From the NCBI GenBank assembly GCA_023362775.1, contig JALMGJ010000002.1, positions 70,409,414-70,473,413 on the forward strand: a stretch of 64,000 nt of DNA, in the 5' to 3' direction. A model generated the notes under the pieces. That model saw only the letters and a program-made list of their open reading frames with translations. It made no database searches and had not been told where the DNA came from. The translations under genes and the position numbers were made by a program. This document shows, in pieces, positions 21,310 to 31,667 of this stretch. This stretch comes from Charina bottae. Its lineage: Eukaryota; Chordata; Lepidosauria; Squamata; Charinaidae. The stretch's first letter is position 1. Each line of letters opens with the position of its first letter.

Positions 21310-21317
21310 GTCTAGTT

Positions 21318-21873
21318 GTTCCCAGTGAAATTCACACTTTGATAGTTTGGCATACAATTGGTTTTGTGCTAGTCTTTTCAGTACCTCTCTCACCAAACCC
21401 ACATGTTCCTCCATTGTCTCAATGAATATTAAAATATCGAGATATACAAGTACGCCCCATACAATAAATCATGTAGAACCTCATTAATTAATTGCATAAA
21501 TACGCCGGCTCCACCCCTTAACCCGAAAGGCATTACCAAAAATTCAAAAGACCCCAGTTGACAATTTAATGCTGTTTTCCATTCACCCCCCCCCAATTCA
21601 TACCCTGAAGTATGCTTCCCTTAAATCCAATTTTGTGAATATTTTTCCTTTCGATAGGTGAGCTAACATTTCCTTTATCAACGGTAATGGGTATTTGTTC
21701 GCCATGCAAATTGCATTCAGTACTCGATAGTCTGTGCACATTCTTAATGATCCATCCTTCTTTGTTCTGAACAACACTGGTGCAGCCATCAGGGAGGAGG
21801 CTGGGCGAATAAACTCACGTTTTAAGTTTTTGTCCACAAACTCCCTTAATGTTTCCAATTCTTTAGGAGTCAA
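21318..21873 (-). pseudogene. Reverse transcriptase palm of the chromovirus, before the hAT insertion
   Basis: Minus strand. 21873-21598 reads LREFVDKNLKREFIRPASS, then APVLFRTKKDGSLRMCTDYR, then NKYPLPLI and [10 protein letters not shown], the gypsy RT domains up to the first catalytic Asp (KLDL). After a frame break near 21590, the palm active site appears around 21435-21455 as VLVYLDI; the family has YLDD or YVDD, so the last catalytic Asp is replaced. 21414-21318 then reads [19 protein letters not shown] and stops at the hAT element. The enzyme is dead on three counts: frame, active site and insertion. Confidence 0.92.
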
Positions 21874-22170
21874 TGGGTACAGTCTCAGTTTGGGCAGTGT
21901 CGCTCCTGGTTCTAATTCTATGGCACAGTCAGTTTTTCAATGGGGTGGGAGCTGGTTTGATTCCTCCTCCCCAAATGCTTCACTCAAATTTTTGTATTGT
22001 TCGGAAACATTTTCTGTTGCCATCCCCCTCCCTTGCGCCTCCTCTCTTGCTTCCGAAGCTGCGCCTACTTGCTCTTGTCTGTCTGGTCTCCCCAGGGGTT
22101 AGGTTCCCTCATTCTTCCCATCCCCAAATCTCAGACTGCTTTTCACCCAGCCTACTTGGGGATTCCAGGC

Positions 22171-22506
22171 TCATAGCCACGATAGCCCCAGAGCCACTGG
22201 CGGATCTGAGACCGGAGCCACTATAAAGCTCAACACCTCTTTGTGATCTATTTTCATCTGAACTGTCTCAGTGCAATGCTTAGCTGGTCCCACCTTCATT
22301 TTAGTCCCATCAAGTTGAATAAAGTCAATCGATTCTTTTAGTCTCTCCACCTTTAGTCCCAATTTGGTTACAATGGTGGGGTGCATGAGACTTTGAGTGC
22401 ACCCTGAATCCAAAAGCCCCGTGAGCCTTAGACTGCCCCTCCCCCCAGATCCTTCTATCTTTAACTTTACCAGCACCGCCAGGCAGTCCCCACTCACCAT
22501 CCCCAC
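22171..22506 (-). pseudogene. Protease domain of the chromovirus
   Basis: Minus-strand frame containing LTGLLDSGCTQSLMHPTIV, where DSG is the aspartic protease active-site triad of retroelements (Ty3/gypsy often LIDSGA/C). It ends VALGLSWL, like the GM.WL that precedes reverse transcriptase in this group. It is in the same frame (mod 3) as the RT piece at 21873, so gag and pol may have used different frames. Confidence 0.85.
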
Positions 22507-22645
22507 AGCCTTCTGTGCTCAGCTTGCCCATTGGCGCTCAGAACAAGCTCTTGTCGTTTCCCGTCTGCTGAAACTCCTCTTCAGATGAGTCTTCCTCTTG
22601 CACCGGGGGATAGTAGACCCTACCCCTTTTTGCCACCACTGTGGG

Positions 22646-23930
22646 TCACTTTGTCTTGCCTGCTGGGGTCTTGGTACTGCCTCCCCCTTTCTTACTTCCT
22701 CCGGCCTCTGTGTTCTTGGGGCATTCAGCAATTCTGTGCCCCTCTCCTCCACATTTGAAGCACAACCTTTTTCTTGTTCTGTGTTCTTTTTCCTCCTCCC
22801 ATGTTTTGCGACTCTCTTGATTTTTGTGTTGGTGGTTGTGTGCTGTTGAGTGCTTGCTTCTCACCTCGTCTCGCTGTTGCTCTCTTACTTGCGCTTGTAG
22901 GTTCTCTATCTCTCCGACTAGGCAAATCCATTCTCTCACCGTCTTTGGGTTGCCTCGCATCAACGCCCATTGAAGTATTTCTCCTTGCAGACCCTTCTTG
23001 AAGCACTGCACCTTCAGGGACTCTGGCCAATCGGGTAGCCTTCCAGCCAGTTTCCTGAACTCTAGTGAGTATTCAGAGACTGACTTGTGTCCCTGTTTGA
23101 GGCACTGCATATTTTCCTCAGCTTTTAATTTCAACAGTGGGTCTTCGAATTGTTCTCTCAGCGCACTCATAAATTCATCAGTTTCTTAGCTCTAAAGGTT
23201 GCGCATCGTGAAGTCCTACCAACCAGTCAGCCGCTTCTCCTTCTAAGCAGGTCAATATACAGTTAATTTTTGCTTCTTCAGAAACAAAAGAACCTGTGTG
23301 CTCCCTCATAAAGCCTCTCACAAGGGTCAGGAAGCATGCTAATGTTCTTGGATCCCCTACGAATTTAGTTTTTAACTCTCTAGTTCCGACGTGCCCATCA
23401 GTACCTCGTGTTTGGCTCACCCCCATTACTGGGTCTCAGAGGAAGGGTGGTTGTTGGGCTCTTCCCGGCGTCTGCTGTCCCACTCCTGTCCCCGCACCTC
23501 CAGGGCTCTCACCCATCGTTTGTTGAGCTGCTGCTTCTGTTCTGCCCATTGCTGGCAGTTGTAGGCTCTGCAGTACTCTCTCTAGCATTCCTTGCAGACG
23601 GTCCATACGTTCCTCCACCCTTCTCAATCTCTCGTTCCTCTCACGGTCCGCCACCGACCTTTCAAAGCCGCGGCTCCCTCCGTACTTGGGTGTTAATAGA
23701 GTTGATCCCCCTTCGCAATCTTCTCCAACATACTGAGCCCATTTGTGATCGTACTCCGTTGTCAGGCTCCCCCATGGTATTGGGGTTGCTATTGTGCTGA
23801 TGGTTGGTGGGATTCGGATACCTATGCTGCTGGCCTTTCCACCCAGGGTAGAGGTTTCACCTTCCAGTTCCGATTCTCCCAGCCGCTGAATATCCTCGAA
23901 GAGTTGGCTGCTCTCATTTAAGTACGTCAT
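22646..23930 (-). pseudogene. gag of the chromovirus, broken by a stop and a frameshift
   Basis: Minus strand. It starts with ATG at 23930, 17 bp inside the 5' LTR (MTYLNESSQLFEDIQ). 23930-23436 carries a coiled-coil-like stretch RERNERLRRVEERMDRLQGM. An in-frame stop lies at about 23436, after which the same frame continues to 23178 (capsid-like, FVGDPRTLACFLTLVRGF, INCILTCLEGEAADW). A shift to another frame gives 23170-22646: capsid phrases LREQFEDPLLKLKAEENM and SVSEYSLEFRKLAGRLPDW, then the nucleocapsid zinc knuckle CFKCGGEGHRIAEC (CX2CX4HX4C). The gag layout resembles that of the vertebrate sushi-type elements related to domesticated RTL genes. Confidence 0.9.
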
Positions 23931-23947
23931 TGTGACTTGAAGCTTTC
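23931..23947 (-). other. Self-complementary primer-binding site
   Basis: Directly inside the 5' LTR, the minus strand reads GAAAGCTTCAAGTCAC rather than the usual TGG of a tRNA-primed site. The 12-mer AAAGCTTCAAGT (complement of 23935-23946) is exactly complementary to ACTTGAAGCTTT at 24054-24043 in the LTR, the predicted start of the transcript. This is the arrangement of self-priming elements (Tf1/sushi group). Confidence 0.72.
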
Positions 23948-24315
23948 TGTGATGATCCTCAGCTAGAAATCAGCACTCCTTACATGAAACACATTGGAAT
24001 TGAAAGGAATATTTTATTTCAGCTTGTGATCCAAAGCACGTTAAAGCTTCAAGTAACTTACAGTTCTACAAGTAGTAACTTAAATACATGTATCCCCCCT
24101 CCCCTTTTCTGGCAAGTCCCTCCAAGCCGTAGCCTCCTGCCGTCTAGCGCCTCTTTCGCTTTAATTACTCTGTCCGGCGCTCATGGTGCTGAATCCACAT
24201 TAGCTCTCTCTCCTCTGCATGTATGCCACTTATTGCTTTCTATGGTTTGTCCACTGGATATTTTCTGGCTGGCTCTGTGTCAGAATGGCACCTGGGGGGC
24301 GGGTCATTCATGACA
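23948..24315 (-). repeat. 5' LTR of the chromovirus (368 bp)
   Basis: Bounded by TG...CA (TGTCATGAATG on the minus strand to GATCATCACA). It contains a TATA-like TATTTAAG (complement of 24079-24086), a predicted start about 32 bp on at 24054, and AATAAAA (complement of 24012-24018) as poly(A) signal. The first 222 bp match the 3' LTR at 16265-16486. The right boundary is set by the TCAGC duplication. Confidence 0.85.
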
Positions 24316-25115
24316 TCAGCCTCCTGTTCTGCTGCATCAGTGATTGGAGCATGAACTTGGATAACTGTCCGATTAAAGGGTTGCCCACAAAGTCTAATTG
24401 ATATTGACTGCATTGTACACTGTCTTTGTTATATCCTTCCTTACTATGAAAGCAGTGCCATTCCTTCTTTGTTTTGTGTGTCCTGAGTAGTAAACAGTAT
24501 GATCTTCTGACTGAAAGTGTCCGATCCCAGTCCATCTCAATTCACTGATGCTGAAGATGTCACCGTGTAGTTGATTCATTTCATCTTTCACTGTGTTGAG
24601 CTTTCCTATGTTCATGCTTCTTATGTTCCATGTTCCCAATGTAATTCTGTCTTTGCAGGTTTGGATTTTCTTTTTCTTTGCATGGCAGTTATCAGCAACT
24701 AGATGTCCTGAAGGCTCTACTCTAGCTGCATCATAAACACCATTAGTAATTTGAAAGATCCTCAGCTCTTCCTCAGTAGCATATTGAATGCCATCTGACC
24801 AAGGGGTCCATCATTTGGCACTATATCATCAATCACTTTATCTTGTCCATTCATGAGGGTTTTTTTTTAGCAAAATAGAGTGGTTTACCATTGCCTTCTC
24901 CCACGCAATATGAAATGATGCCTTTGCTGTTGTCACTAAAGTGATCATCTGCCTACTGAATCTTCCTATATCACCGCAGCCTGATATAAATGCCTGCTTG
25001 GTTTAATTGGCAGCTCGGATGACTTTCATGCCTTGGGTGACCTACTGGAAGTATACATTCTTGTCATACACTATGGTGTATTTCACTCATCCCTCCCAGG
25101 AACACCCCCACCAAA
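24316..25115 (-). mobile_element. RTE-clade LINE, 5' part (endonuclease N-terminus)
   Basis: The minus-strand frame 24639-24394 begins MGTWNIRSMNIGKLNTVKDE and continues ISELRWTGIGHFQSEDHT, the start of an APE-type endonuclease as in BovB/RTE. Upstream (24640-25115) is 5' sequence, including a GAACATGGAACATAAGAAGC-like start and the CCATTGCCTTCTCCCAC block. It joins the part at 16264 without loss across the TCAGC duplication. Confidence 0.83.
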
Positions 25116-25132
25116 ATAGGGCAGCATATTCG

Positions 25133-25149
25133 ATGATGATGATGATGAT

Positions 25150-25236
<87 letters not shown>

Positions 25237-25237
25237 A
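25133..25237. repeat. (GAT)n then (CT)n microsatellite
   Basis: Seven GAT units followed by about 40 CT units with a single interruption near 25217. It lies between the RTE 5' end and a MIR-like SINE. Confidence 0.97.
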
Positions 25238-25391
25238 GCGGCAAACATATCTAACACTCCTGCCTCTGTTTTCCCAACAACAACACCCCTGTAAGGTGGT
25301 TTGGGCTGAGAGAGAGCGACTGGCCCAAAGTCACCCAGCTGGTTTTCATGCCTAAAGGAGGCCTAGAACTCACAGTCTCCTGGTTTCTAGG
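25238..25391 (-). repeat. MIR-like CORE-SINE, partial (minus orientation)
   Basis: The same block order as 10930-11190: CAACAACAACACCCCTGTAA, GGTTTGGGCTGAGAGAGAG, GACTGGCCCAAAGTCACCC, ending in CAGTCTCCTGGTTTCTAG. The tRNA head is cut off at 25391. Confidence 0.72.
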
Positions 25392-25825
25392 GGAATTTAA
25401 TTCAAAACTTCATCTGGAGAGGAACAGATTGGGGAATACTCCTTTTCTGCTATCTATTAGTCCATTTCTATTTAAGTTCCTCCAAGTCTTAGAATCTTGT
25501 ATGCTATAGGAACATTTTGGCTTTCTGTACCTAACTATACCTTGAATTGTAATAATGGCTCTTGACAGAGGCCTATATGGATTGTAAATGTATTCCATTA
25601 TGTTTCTTTAAAAAATCTGCCCATTTACCAGTTTTCAAGCTGAGGCGAGAGTCTTCAAACCCTTTTCATACATTTTCATTCTTTTTTCATTGATTTGAGG
25701 CATCTCAAATCAATATAATCAGTTATGGTCCAGCTCTTCCATATACCCAAGACAGCTGGCATAAAAGAAAGCCACAAATGAAGGCACTATCAATTTCAGC
25801 ATTCCTGTTTGCTTCTGGCTGGAAT
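25392..25825. other. Intergenic DNA, nothing recognised
   Basis: No gene, RNA or repeat that I can support. Confidence 0.55.
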
Positions 25826-25912
25826 TTATTTATTTATTTTATTTTATTTAATTAAATTTATATAACCGCCCATCTCCCCCAATGGGGGACTCTGGGCGGA
25901 ATATTAGGAGCG
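25826..25912 (-). repeat. LINE 3' tail, minus orientation
   Basis: An (ATTT)n run followed by TATATAACCGCCCATCTCCC and GACTCTGGGCGG, the reverse complement of the GCCGCCCAGAGTC...GGGCGG...(AATAA)n tail seen at 49105 and 55585. A near-identical copy is at 55196-55272. Confidence 0.7.
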
Positions 25913-27059
25913 GGAGGGTGATTTTGCTCATCTATTTATCTGTTGAAACCTGAGTTCTGTGTTAAGAAAAGGCAGTTGCCATGTTTCCATATCTCCATTC
26001 AACTGAGTCTCTGTTCTGATCATTCAAAAACCAAGCTTCATCTGTTTGGAAAAAAAATTCCAAATATTTTTATTTTAAAAGAAATGGAAGTGTTCTGAAG
26101 AATTAGAAGAATTCAGGGCTTGGTCATGCTTTATGATACAGGGAAGTGTGCATTGGATTCAAATTATTGGAGACCTTAATGTAAGCCGAGGGGTCTGCTG
26201 GATACAGTAAACCCCTCTACTAAAGGTACAGGTCCCTTTCTGGATCAAGCAGTTCCCTTTTCTCAGCACCACAGTGCTTTTATTTTTGTTCTAAACAGCA
26301 TTTTTGTGGCACTGCCTTGTATGAATACTAAAAAAAAAAAAAGATACCCACCCTTATACCTTCATTTTGGCTGCAACGAAATTAACTTAAGAGCATCAAG
26401 GTTCATCAAAGTGCATTATGCTATTTTTCCCCTTCCCCTTTTAAGTGTCAGCAGGAACTACTTATGCTTTTGTAAGCAGTATTGTAAAGAATGCTTTGTT
26501 TGAAACTCTGGCCAAAGAAGGATGGTGGGCAATTGTTCCTCCACATCCTTGTAATGCCTCCCTGTTGGCATTGCCCAGATCTCTCTCACATATGTGTGCA
26601 CACATGCACACACACAGAAATGCAGGGTCAGTCCTTCTAACAGGAATATCCCATTAATATGTTTTGTTTTCAGTCAAGTATTTCTTTCTATACATTCTTA
26701 TCATGAACGTTTTTTGGACGTTTGAGCTCCCAAATAACATTAAATAAAATTTCCAAAATAAAATACAAAGGTATGCTTAAAAAAAAAAACAAGACAACAA
26801 AAATCAGTACAACAAAAGAACGGCCAAGAACATAGCATGTTCTCAAGAGAGGGGACATAATATTTTATCTGCACTTTCATTAGGGATAACTGAAATATGT
26901 GACAATGTAGCCACAACAAAAATAGGCAGCTGTATCTCCTCAACCTATTGTTAAGGGCAGGGACTCTCTCTCTCTCTTGGTAAAAGCTGGCACAAGAAAA
27001 CATTCTCAAATTTTGAATTAAGGGAGGTGGGCCCATTCAGACAGATACTTTCATCCCAA
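25913..27059. other. Intergenic DNA, nothing recognised
   Basis: A-run at 26329-26341 and a poly(A)-like block near 26779; otherwise nothing. Confidence 0.55.
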
Positions 27060-27290
27060 TAATCTTGCACATGGTCCCACTAGGTAAAGTCTCCTAGCAA
27101 TTCCTGATGACTATATGGACATGCCCGTGCTGTTTTCTTGGCAACAGTGTGAAAGTAGCTTCCCATTGCCTTCTTCCTGAAAGTTTTTCCTACTTTACAA
27201 CCTTGGGATTTATGAGCATCTCCATCCAAGTGCTAACTAGGTCCAACTCTCCTTAGCTTTTTCAACATCATCCAAAGTCAACTTTGTTCC
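27060..27290 (-). repeat. 5S-rRNA-derived repeat fragment
   Basis: On the minus strand, 27262-27216 reads AGCTAAGGAGAGTTGGACCT then AGTTAGCACTTGGATGGAGA. This follows the internal control region of vertebrate 5S rRNA (AAGCTAAGCAGGGTCGGGCC, GGTTAGTACTTGGATGGGAG) with a few changes. The rest of 5S is absent and flanking text (GTTTTCTTGGCAACA, CCATTGCCTTCTTCC) is shared with other repeats here, so it is a 5S-derived SINE or chimeric repeat, not a 5S gene. Confidence 0.6.
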
Positions 27291-28848
27291 TACTAGATTA
27301 GTTTGAAACATAGCTCCCTGCAAGCAGCATAGAGATGTTCTCAATAGCGTGTTCATAGATCCTGACCTGATCTGGAAACTTAAGATTGAGATCTCAGTTC
27401 ATTCAGTAAAACTAATTAGGCTAATGTTGTCCACTACCTGTTGTCCATTCTGGAAGCTGTAGTTCCAACACATATGAGGACCTCTCCAAGCTGTGAAAGG
27501 CTGGAAGAGTGCATGGTTAGTCTACCACCTTCTTTCTTGCATGTATGAAGAAGGAAATAACAAGCTGTGCCCTTATCTCTCTGTAAAATTTGTGCACATA
27601 AATGTACACCCCACTCCCCCACATGCAATACCTTGGACAAATCGTATGGCTTCAGAACTATAGGACATATTCTATAGCATAGTGTTAAATGCACAAGCCT
27701 CAAATGGGGGTGGAATGAGGAGAAGAAACTCATCTTATTGGCTGGAATGCTGCCCAAATCAATGTGCAAAATGGCTTTCTAAACAAAAACCATTGCTTTT
27801 TCAATAACCACATTTATGCAGTTACTGGCTTGGCTATGCATCACTTTGCTAATTCATTCTCCATTGTGAGCCAGGGCAGTATTTCAGTTGTGGATAACTG
27901 AGGCACAACATTTGCTTTGGAACTATCAGATGATCGCAGCGATGAGGACATATGCAGGCTCTCCATAAGGAGCACTTACAGTATGATACGTTAGAATGTA
28001 AACGTAAGAACTGCTGTCATGGTTAAAGCCAAGATCTATCTAGCATTATGTTTTCACCAGTAGGTTGGTCAGCCAGATGCCTTTGAAAGCTCACCAATGT
28101 AACATGAACATTATGGCTGGTTGTTTCTAGTATCTCATACTCAGAAGTATACTGCATTTGATCATGGAGGTTCGCTTGTGTTTTGGTAGCTAATACAACC
28201 AATTTATCCAATTCCCTTTTTAAAAAGTAATTTTGGCAGAAGTCATGCCATTCCATAGGAATGAAATTCTTAATGCACTGTGTAAATAGGTACTTGTTCA
28301 TTGTATTCACCTACAGTCCACCATTTTTACCACCTGAATTGCCACCAGCCCACACATCCATGCACACATGTATTACAAGAAAGAAATATCTCCTATTGAT
28401 TTTTTTCCACAGTGGTAGCTTTTTTTGGAATTTATTTAAATCTGTGTGCAGGATCTGAATAACCTCTAATTTAGCCAGAATCTTATATTGCACAACTTTT
28501 ACACAAAGAAACAGGCAAGAACCAAGCCAAGTCACTAAATTCCAGCAGCTTTCACTGAAAGCGGGAAAGAAAAAAAATACAGATAACTGTAACCTTCTGA
28601 CCTAATTCTTTTTTTTCTCCTCTGCCGCCATTCCAGTCTAAATGGTTCTGATTTCTCCAGCAAGGGTCCCAGGAGATGGAAATGCAGTTACAGATAGACT
28701 GGGGAACTGAGAAGAATGTCCTTATATATCAATTTGTCCCTGTTTTCCTTCATGGGAAAGCTTATCTTTGACATGTTAGAAATAGATAAATAAGTGTTTT
28801 ATTTGGAGATTCTAGGGATTGAATCTGGATCTGCAGAAGCTGTAACAC
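27291..28848. other. Intergenic DNA, nothing recognised
   Basis: No gene, RNA or repeat that I can support. Open frames on both strands are short and featureless. Confidence 0.55.
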
Positions 28849-28940
28849 AGCCTTCCCCTCCAGGTATGTTGGCACTACAACTCCCAGCAGTCTGATTAGG
28901 AATATCTGGAGGATAATTGGTGCAGCGGAAGGCTGCTCTA
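28849..28940. repeat. Old palindromic MITE (hAT-like)
   Basis: The ends CAGCCTTCCCCTCCAGGTATG and ...GGAAGGCTG mirror each other around CACTACAACTCCCAGCAG. It is the same old family as 3366, 33538, 35888 and 60825. Confidence 0.55.
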
Positions 28941-31353
28941 TCGCTATTGTATGATCAAAGGTCTATGAACTGTGAAAGTATACGAAAGTTTCCTGATACA
29001 CTCTCCCCTCAAGATCTCAGCAGTTATTCATGACAACTATGATCACATATTTATGTAGAACTCTGGCAGTATTGGGTGAAATTAAGATCCATAAGAAAAA
29101 GAATCATTTTCCTGGGCAACACAAGTTATAAATGCTAGGCAAGCGACCAAGCAAAATGTACTGCCCAGACATACAAGACTACCTGTGCTTATGTCCAGAA
29201 CCAGTTTTCAGTGCCGGGACACATTCCATCCATTCATCAATGGAATTAGAGACTGGCTTCAGATATTGGGCTAAACCATCGTGTAGTTTGCTTGATTCAG
29301 ACTTTGCATAGTGTGCAAAGTTAGTCCTTCTTTATAAGCCAATATGTGTATGGCTTAATGTGTTGTATGAACTCAGCGAATTGTGGTTTATTCAATAAAA
29401 CAATGTCAGGGCAGGAATGCACAATGTGTGCACCCACTGAGCGAACTCCTTAATTCTGTTTAGAGTGTTTTATCAGCATTACAGATATTTAGAACAAGGA
29501 AGAAGCATTTCTAGGTCAAGTAGAGCATTTCCGGGCTGCCTTTACTGTTGGTGCTTCTAATTTCAGTTATTCAGCATCAGCATCCTGATGAGCCTTCTTT
29601 CTTCCTCCCATTAATCCCACAGTCAGCTTCTTTTCCTTGTATGTTCTGGCATTTAGGATGTGCAAGGAATCTTCGGCACACCGTTCCAAAGCTCTGCACT
29701 ATCTGCTACAGCTGCCCTTTCATCTTCAACAGCTCAGGGCTGATGGAATGGCTTCTCCTTTTCGCCTGCTGTGCTTATGTTCCTTGAAATGTGGAATTTT
29801 CTATTAGAGCCCTTAGTGGGCAGTCTGCGATATCGTTAATTACATCAGTAGAGTTTTCTGTTTTCCCCATGCTGGTTCATAAAACAGGAGGATTGTTCAA
29901 GGATTCTCAGTTCATACTGAAGGAAGGGAGAAGAGTCAAGAGGATACTGTGGGGCAGGAAAAGCTTCTGGACTTTGTTTGACTGATTACCGACTCGGGAT
30001 TTTCCACATCTTAGGTGGATGGATTCTGTTTCCAAATAGCAAGTTTGTTTAAATACCATTAAGACTGGGGAGCCTATTTGGTGCTTTAATCTGAGACACA
30101 CTTAAGATAAAATAGCTTCTTATCAGGGAGGATATGGCTGTCTCATTTTGCATGGAGTCCAAATAACGCAAGTTCCAGTAGGACTTTAAAAAAAGAAGTG
30201 TTGCTAATACCAGCGAGATACACAAACCAAAAAGGCATGTATATATCTTAGGGGAAAATTGTTTCTTTTCTTGTATGTGTATTATCATAAACTTCAAATT
30301 TTCCCCTGAGTAAAGAAAATCAGAAATCTTTTAAAATAAAAACTAATTTTGTTTTGTTATATATTCCTATCTCTGATACCTCCAAACTATATAATATTAG
30401 CAGACTCATCCCTCTTCTCAACAATGTACAATATCAGTTTCCCTTCCCTGCTGAAAATAAAGGAAGAGACAAAACTAAAATGGATCAGAAGCCAAAACAA
30501 GAATTACCAAATATATCTGGTGTGTATATGTCTTATATACTAATTATTTTTGTAAATAAATCTTCATTCTGACAGAGCCATATGACTTCTGGGTGCAAAA
30601 TCTCACGGACAATAGAGCTGGAGGAGATGGGTTTAAATATATTAACATAGCTTGAACCTGTGACTTATTTTAGCTTTGACAGCAAATTTAATTAGGAAGA
30701 AACATACCAATCTTTCACATCCTGGAGCCTTTATGAAAAATAGATGCATTCACTTTGTCACCACAATCCTGGTTGTATATTCAAAGAGATGGATTCCAGA
30801 GAAGCCACCTCCTACATATATAAATTGGAAAAGGAATAGAAGATATTTACTTCAGTACTAAAGCCTATATATTGCTGCAGTAGGAGGGAGATCAGAAACA
30901 GCCGCTAGTAAGAGCTACCTAAAGCTTAATATAAGACAAATAAATCATTCCTAAGGCTATAATGTCCATGTTGCTACCATGATGTGATTGCTTCCACTCT
31001 GCTCCTATACTTTACAAAGCTGCTTCTTTCCCATTTTGCTAGGGTAAGTTGTTTGAGTACTAGCATACACATGTATCTGTCAGGAGAGTTTGATATTGTA
31101 TGAAAACAAAGTGGGAGTAAACTATATCATTGGTAGAAATTGGGAACAATTACAATCCAGTGGGAGTTACATAATTTAGTAACATTTCTATTGGCTGTAA
31201 TGCTGCTGATATAAGCTATTCCAAGCACTGCATGTTCAGGAACTAAAATGATTCAGGGATGACTTTGCTAATGGTTCAACACAACACTGGGTAGATTAAC
31301 AGTTCGAAAGCTTAGCAAGTAGATAAATTGGGTACCACCTTAAGTGGGCAAAT
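28941..31353. other. Intergenic DNA, nothing recognised
   Basis: AT-rich, no exon, RNA gene or clear repeat found over 2.4 kb. Confidence 0.55.
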
Positions 31354-31510
31354 TTGCTGGCGTCCTGTCGGGAGTCGGCCACCGAACGGAAGATCTTCAA
31401 TGGCAGCGGCGGCGGCGGATCCCGAAGCAGAAACATCTACAGGACGTCAGCAGCCGGCCCCGACGCAAGGCATCATGGGACATGTAGTTCAATAGCCACG
31501 GAAGAGTCGG
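31354..31510. promoter_or_regulatory. Small GC-rich island with a ZNF143-type motif
   Basis: An isolated CpG-rich block in AT-rich surroundings, including a (GGC)n stretch at 31403-31419. The minus strand reads AACTACATGTCCCATGATGC (complement of about 31469-31488), close to the ZNF143/SBS consensus ACTACA..TCCCA..ATGC found at many promoters. It runs straight into a LINE-like tail at 31560, so it could be the unique 3' region of a repeat instead of a promoter. Confidence 0.4.
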
Positions 31511-31559
31511 TTCCCTTACCCCTTAGCGCGCGGATTAATGGATGTAATGTATAAAAATG

Positions 31560-31667
31560 AAACGTATACATGTATGTAAGCTGCCTAGAGTCCTCCGTTA
31601 GGGAGGGGATAGGCAGGGTATAAATATCAATATAAAATAAATAAATAAATAAATAAATAAATAAAGG
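31560..31667 (+). repeat. L2/CR1-type LINE 3' tail with (AAAT)n
   Basis: GTAAGCTGCCTAGAGTCCTC, GGGATAGGCAGGGTATAAAT, then an (AAATA)n run. Same pattern as tails at 49105, 55585 and 63494. Confidence 0.72.

Larger units (their letters stand above)
18740..21317. mobile_element. Composite hAT element with 2.2-kb inverted repeat
   Basis: Element at 18748-21309 (2562 bp), inserted in the chromovirus reverse transcriptase and flanked by an exact 8-bp duplication GTCTAGTT (18740-18747, 21310-21317). The left end is a B-type terminus (GGCTTTCCAAACTTTTCATG, then TTGGTGACAC). The right end is an A-type terminus in reverse complement. A second A-type terminus lies inside at 19115, facing left, so 19115-21309 is an A-to-A inverted repeat. 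It encodes no recognisable transposase and would need one from elsewhere. The insertion plus duplication adds 2570 bp and so also shifts the pol frame. Confidence 0.93.
16265..24315 (-). mobile_element. Ty3/gypsy chromovirus-type LTR retrotransposon, decayed
   Basis: An LTR retrotransposon on the minus strand. It reads, from right to left: 5' LTR, gag with a zinc knuckle, protease, reverse transcriptase, RNase H, integrase, chromodomain-like tail, polypurine tract, 3' LTR. The integrase lies after RNase H, as in Ty3/gypsy, and the chromodomain-like end places it with chromoviruses. It is flanked by TCAGC on both sides (16260-16264 and 24316-24320), within the endonuclease of an RTE LINE. Pol is interrupted by a hAT element at 18748-21309. 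Gag has an internal stop and a frameshift, so no part is expected to function. Confidence 0.93.

Noticed and set aside
27216..27262. Possible 5S rRNA gene
   Set aside because: Only the internal control region is similar; the 5' and 3' thirds of 5S rRNA are absent.
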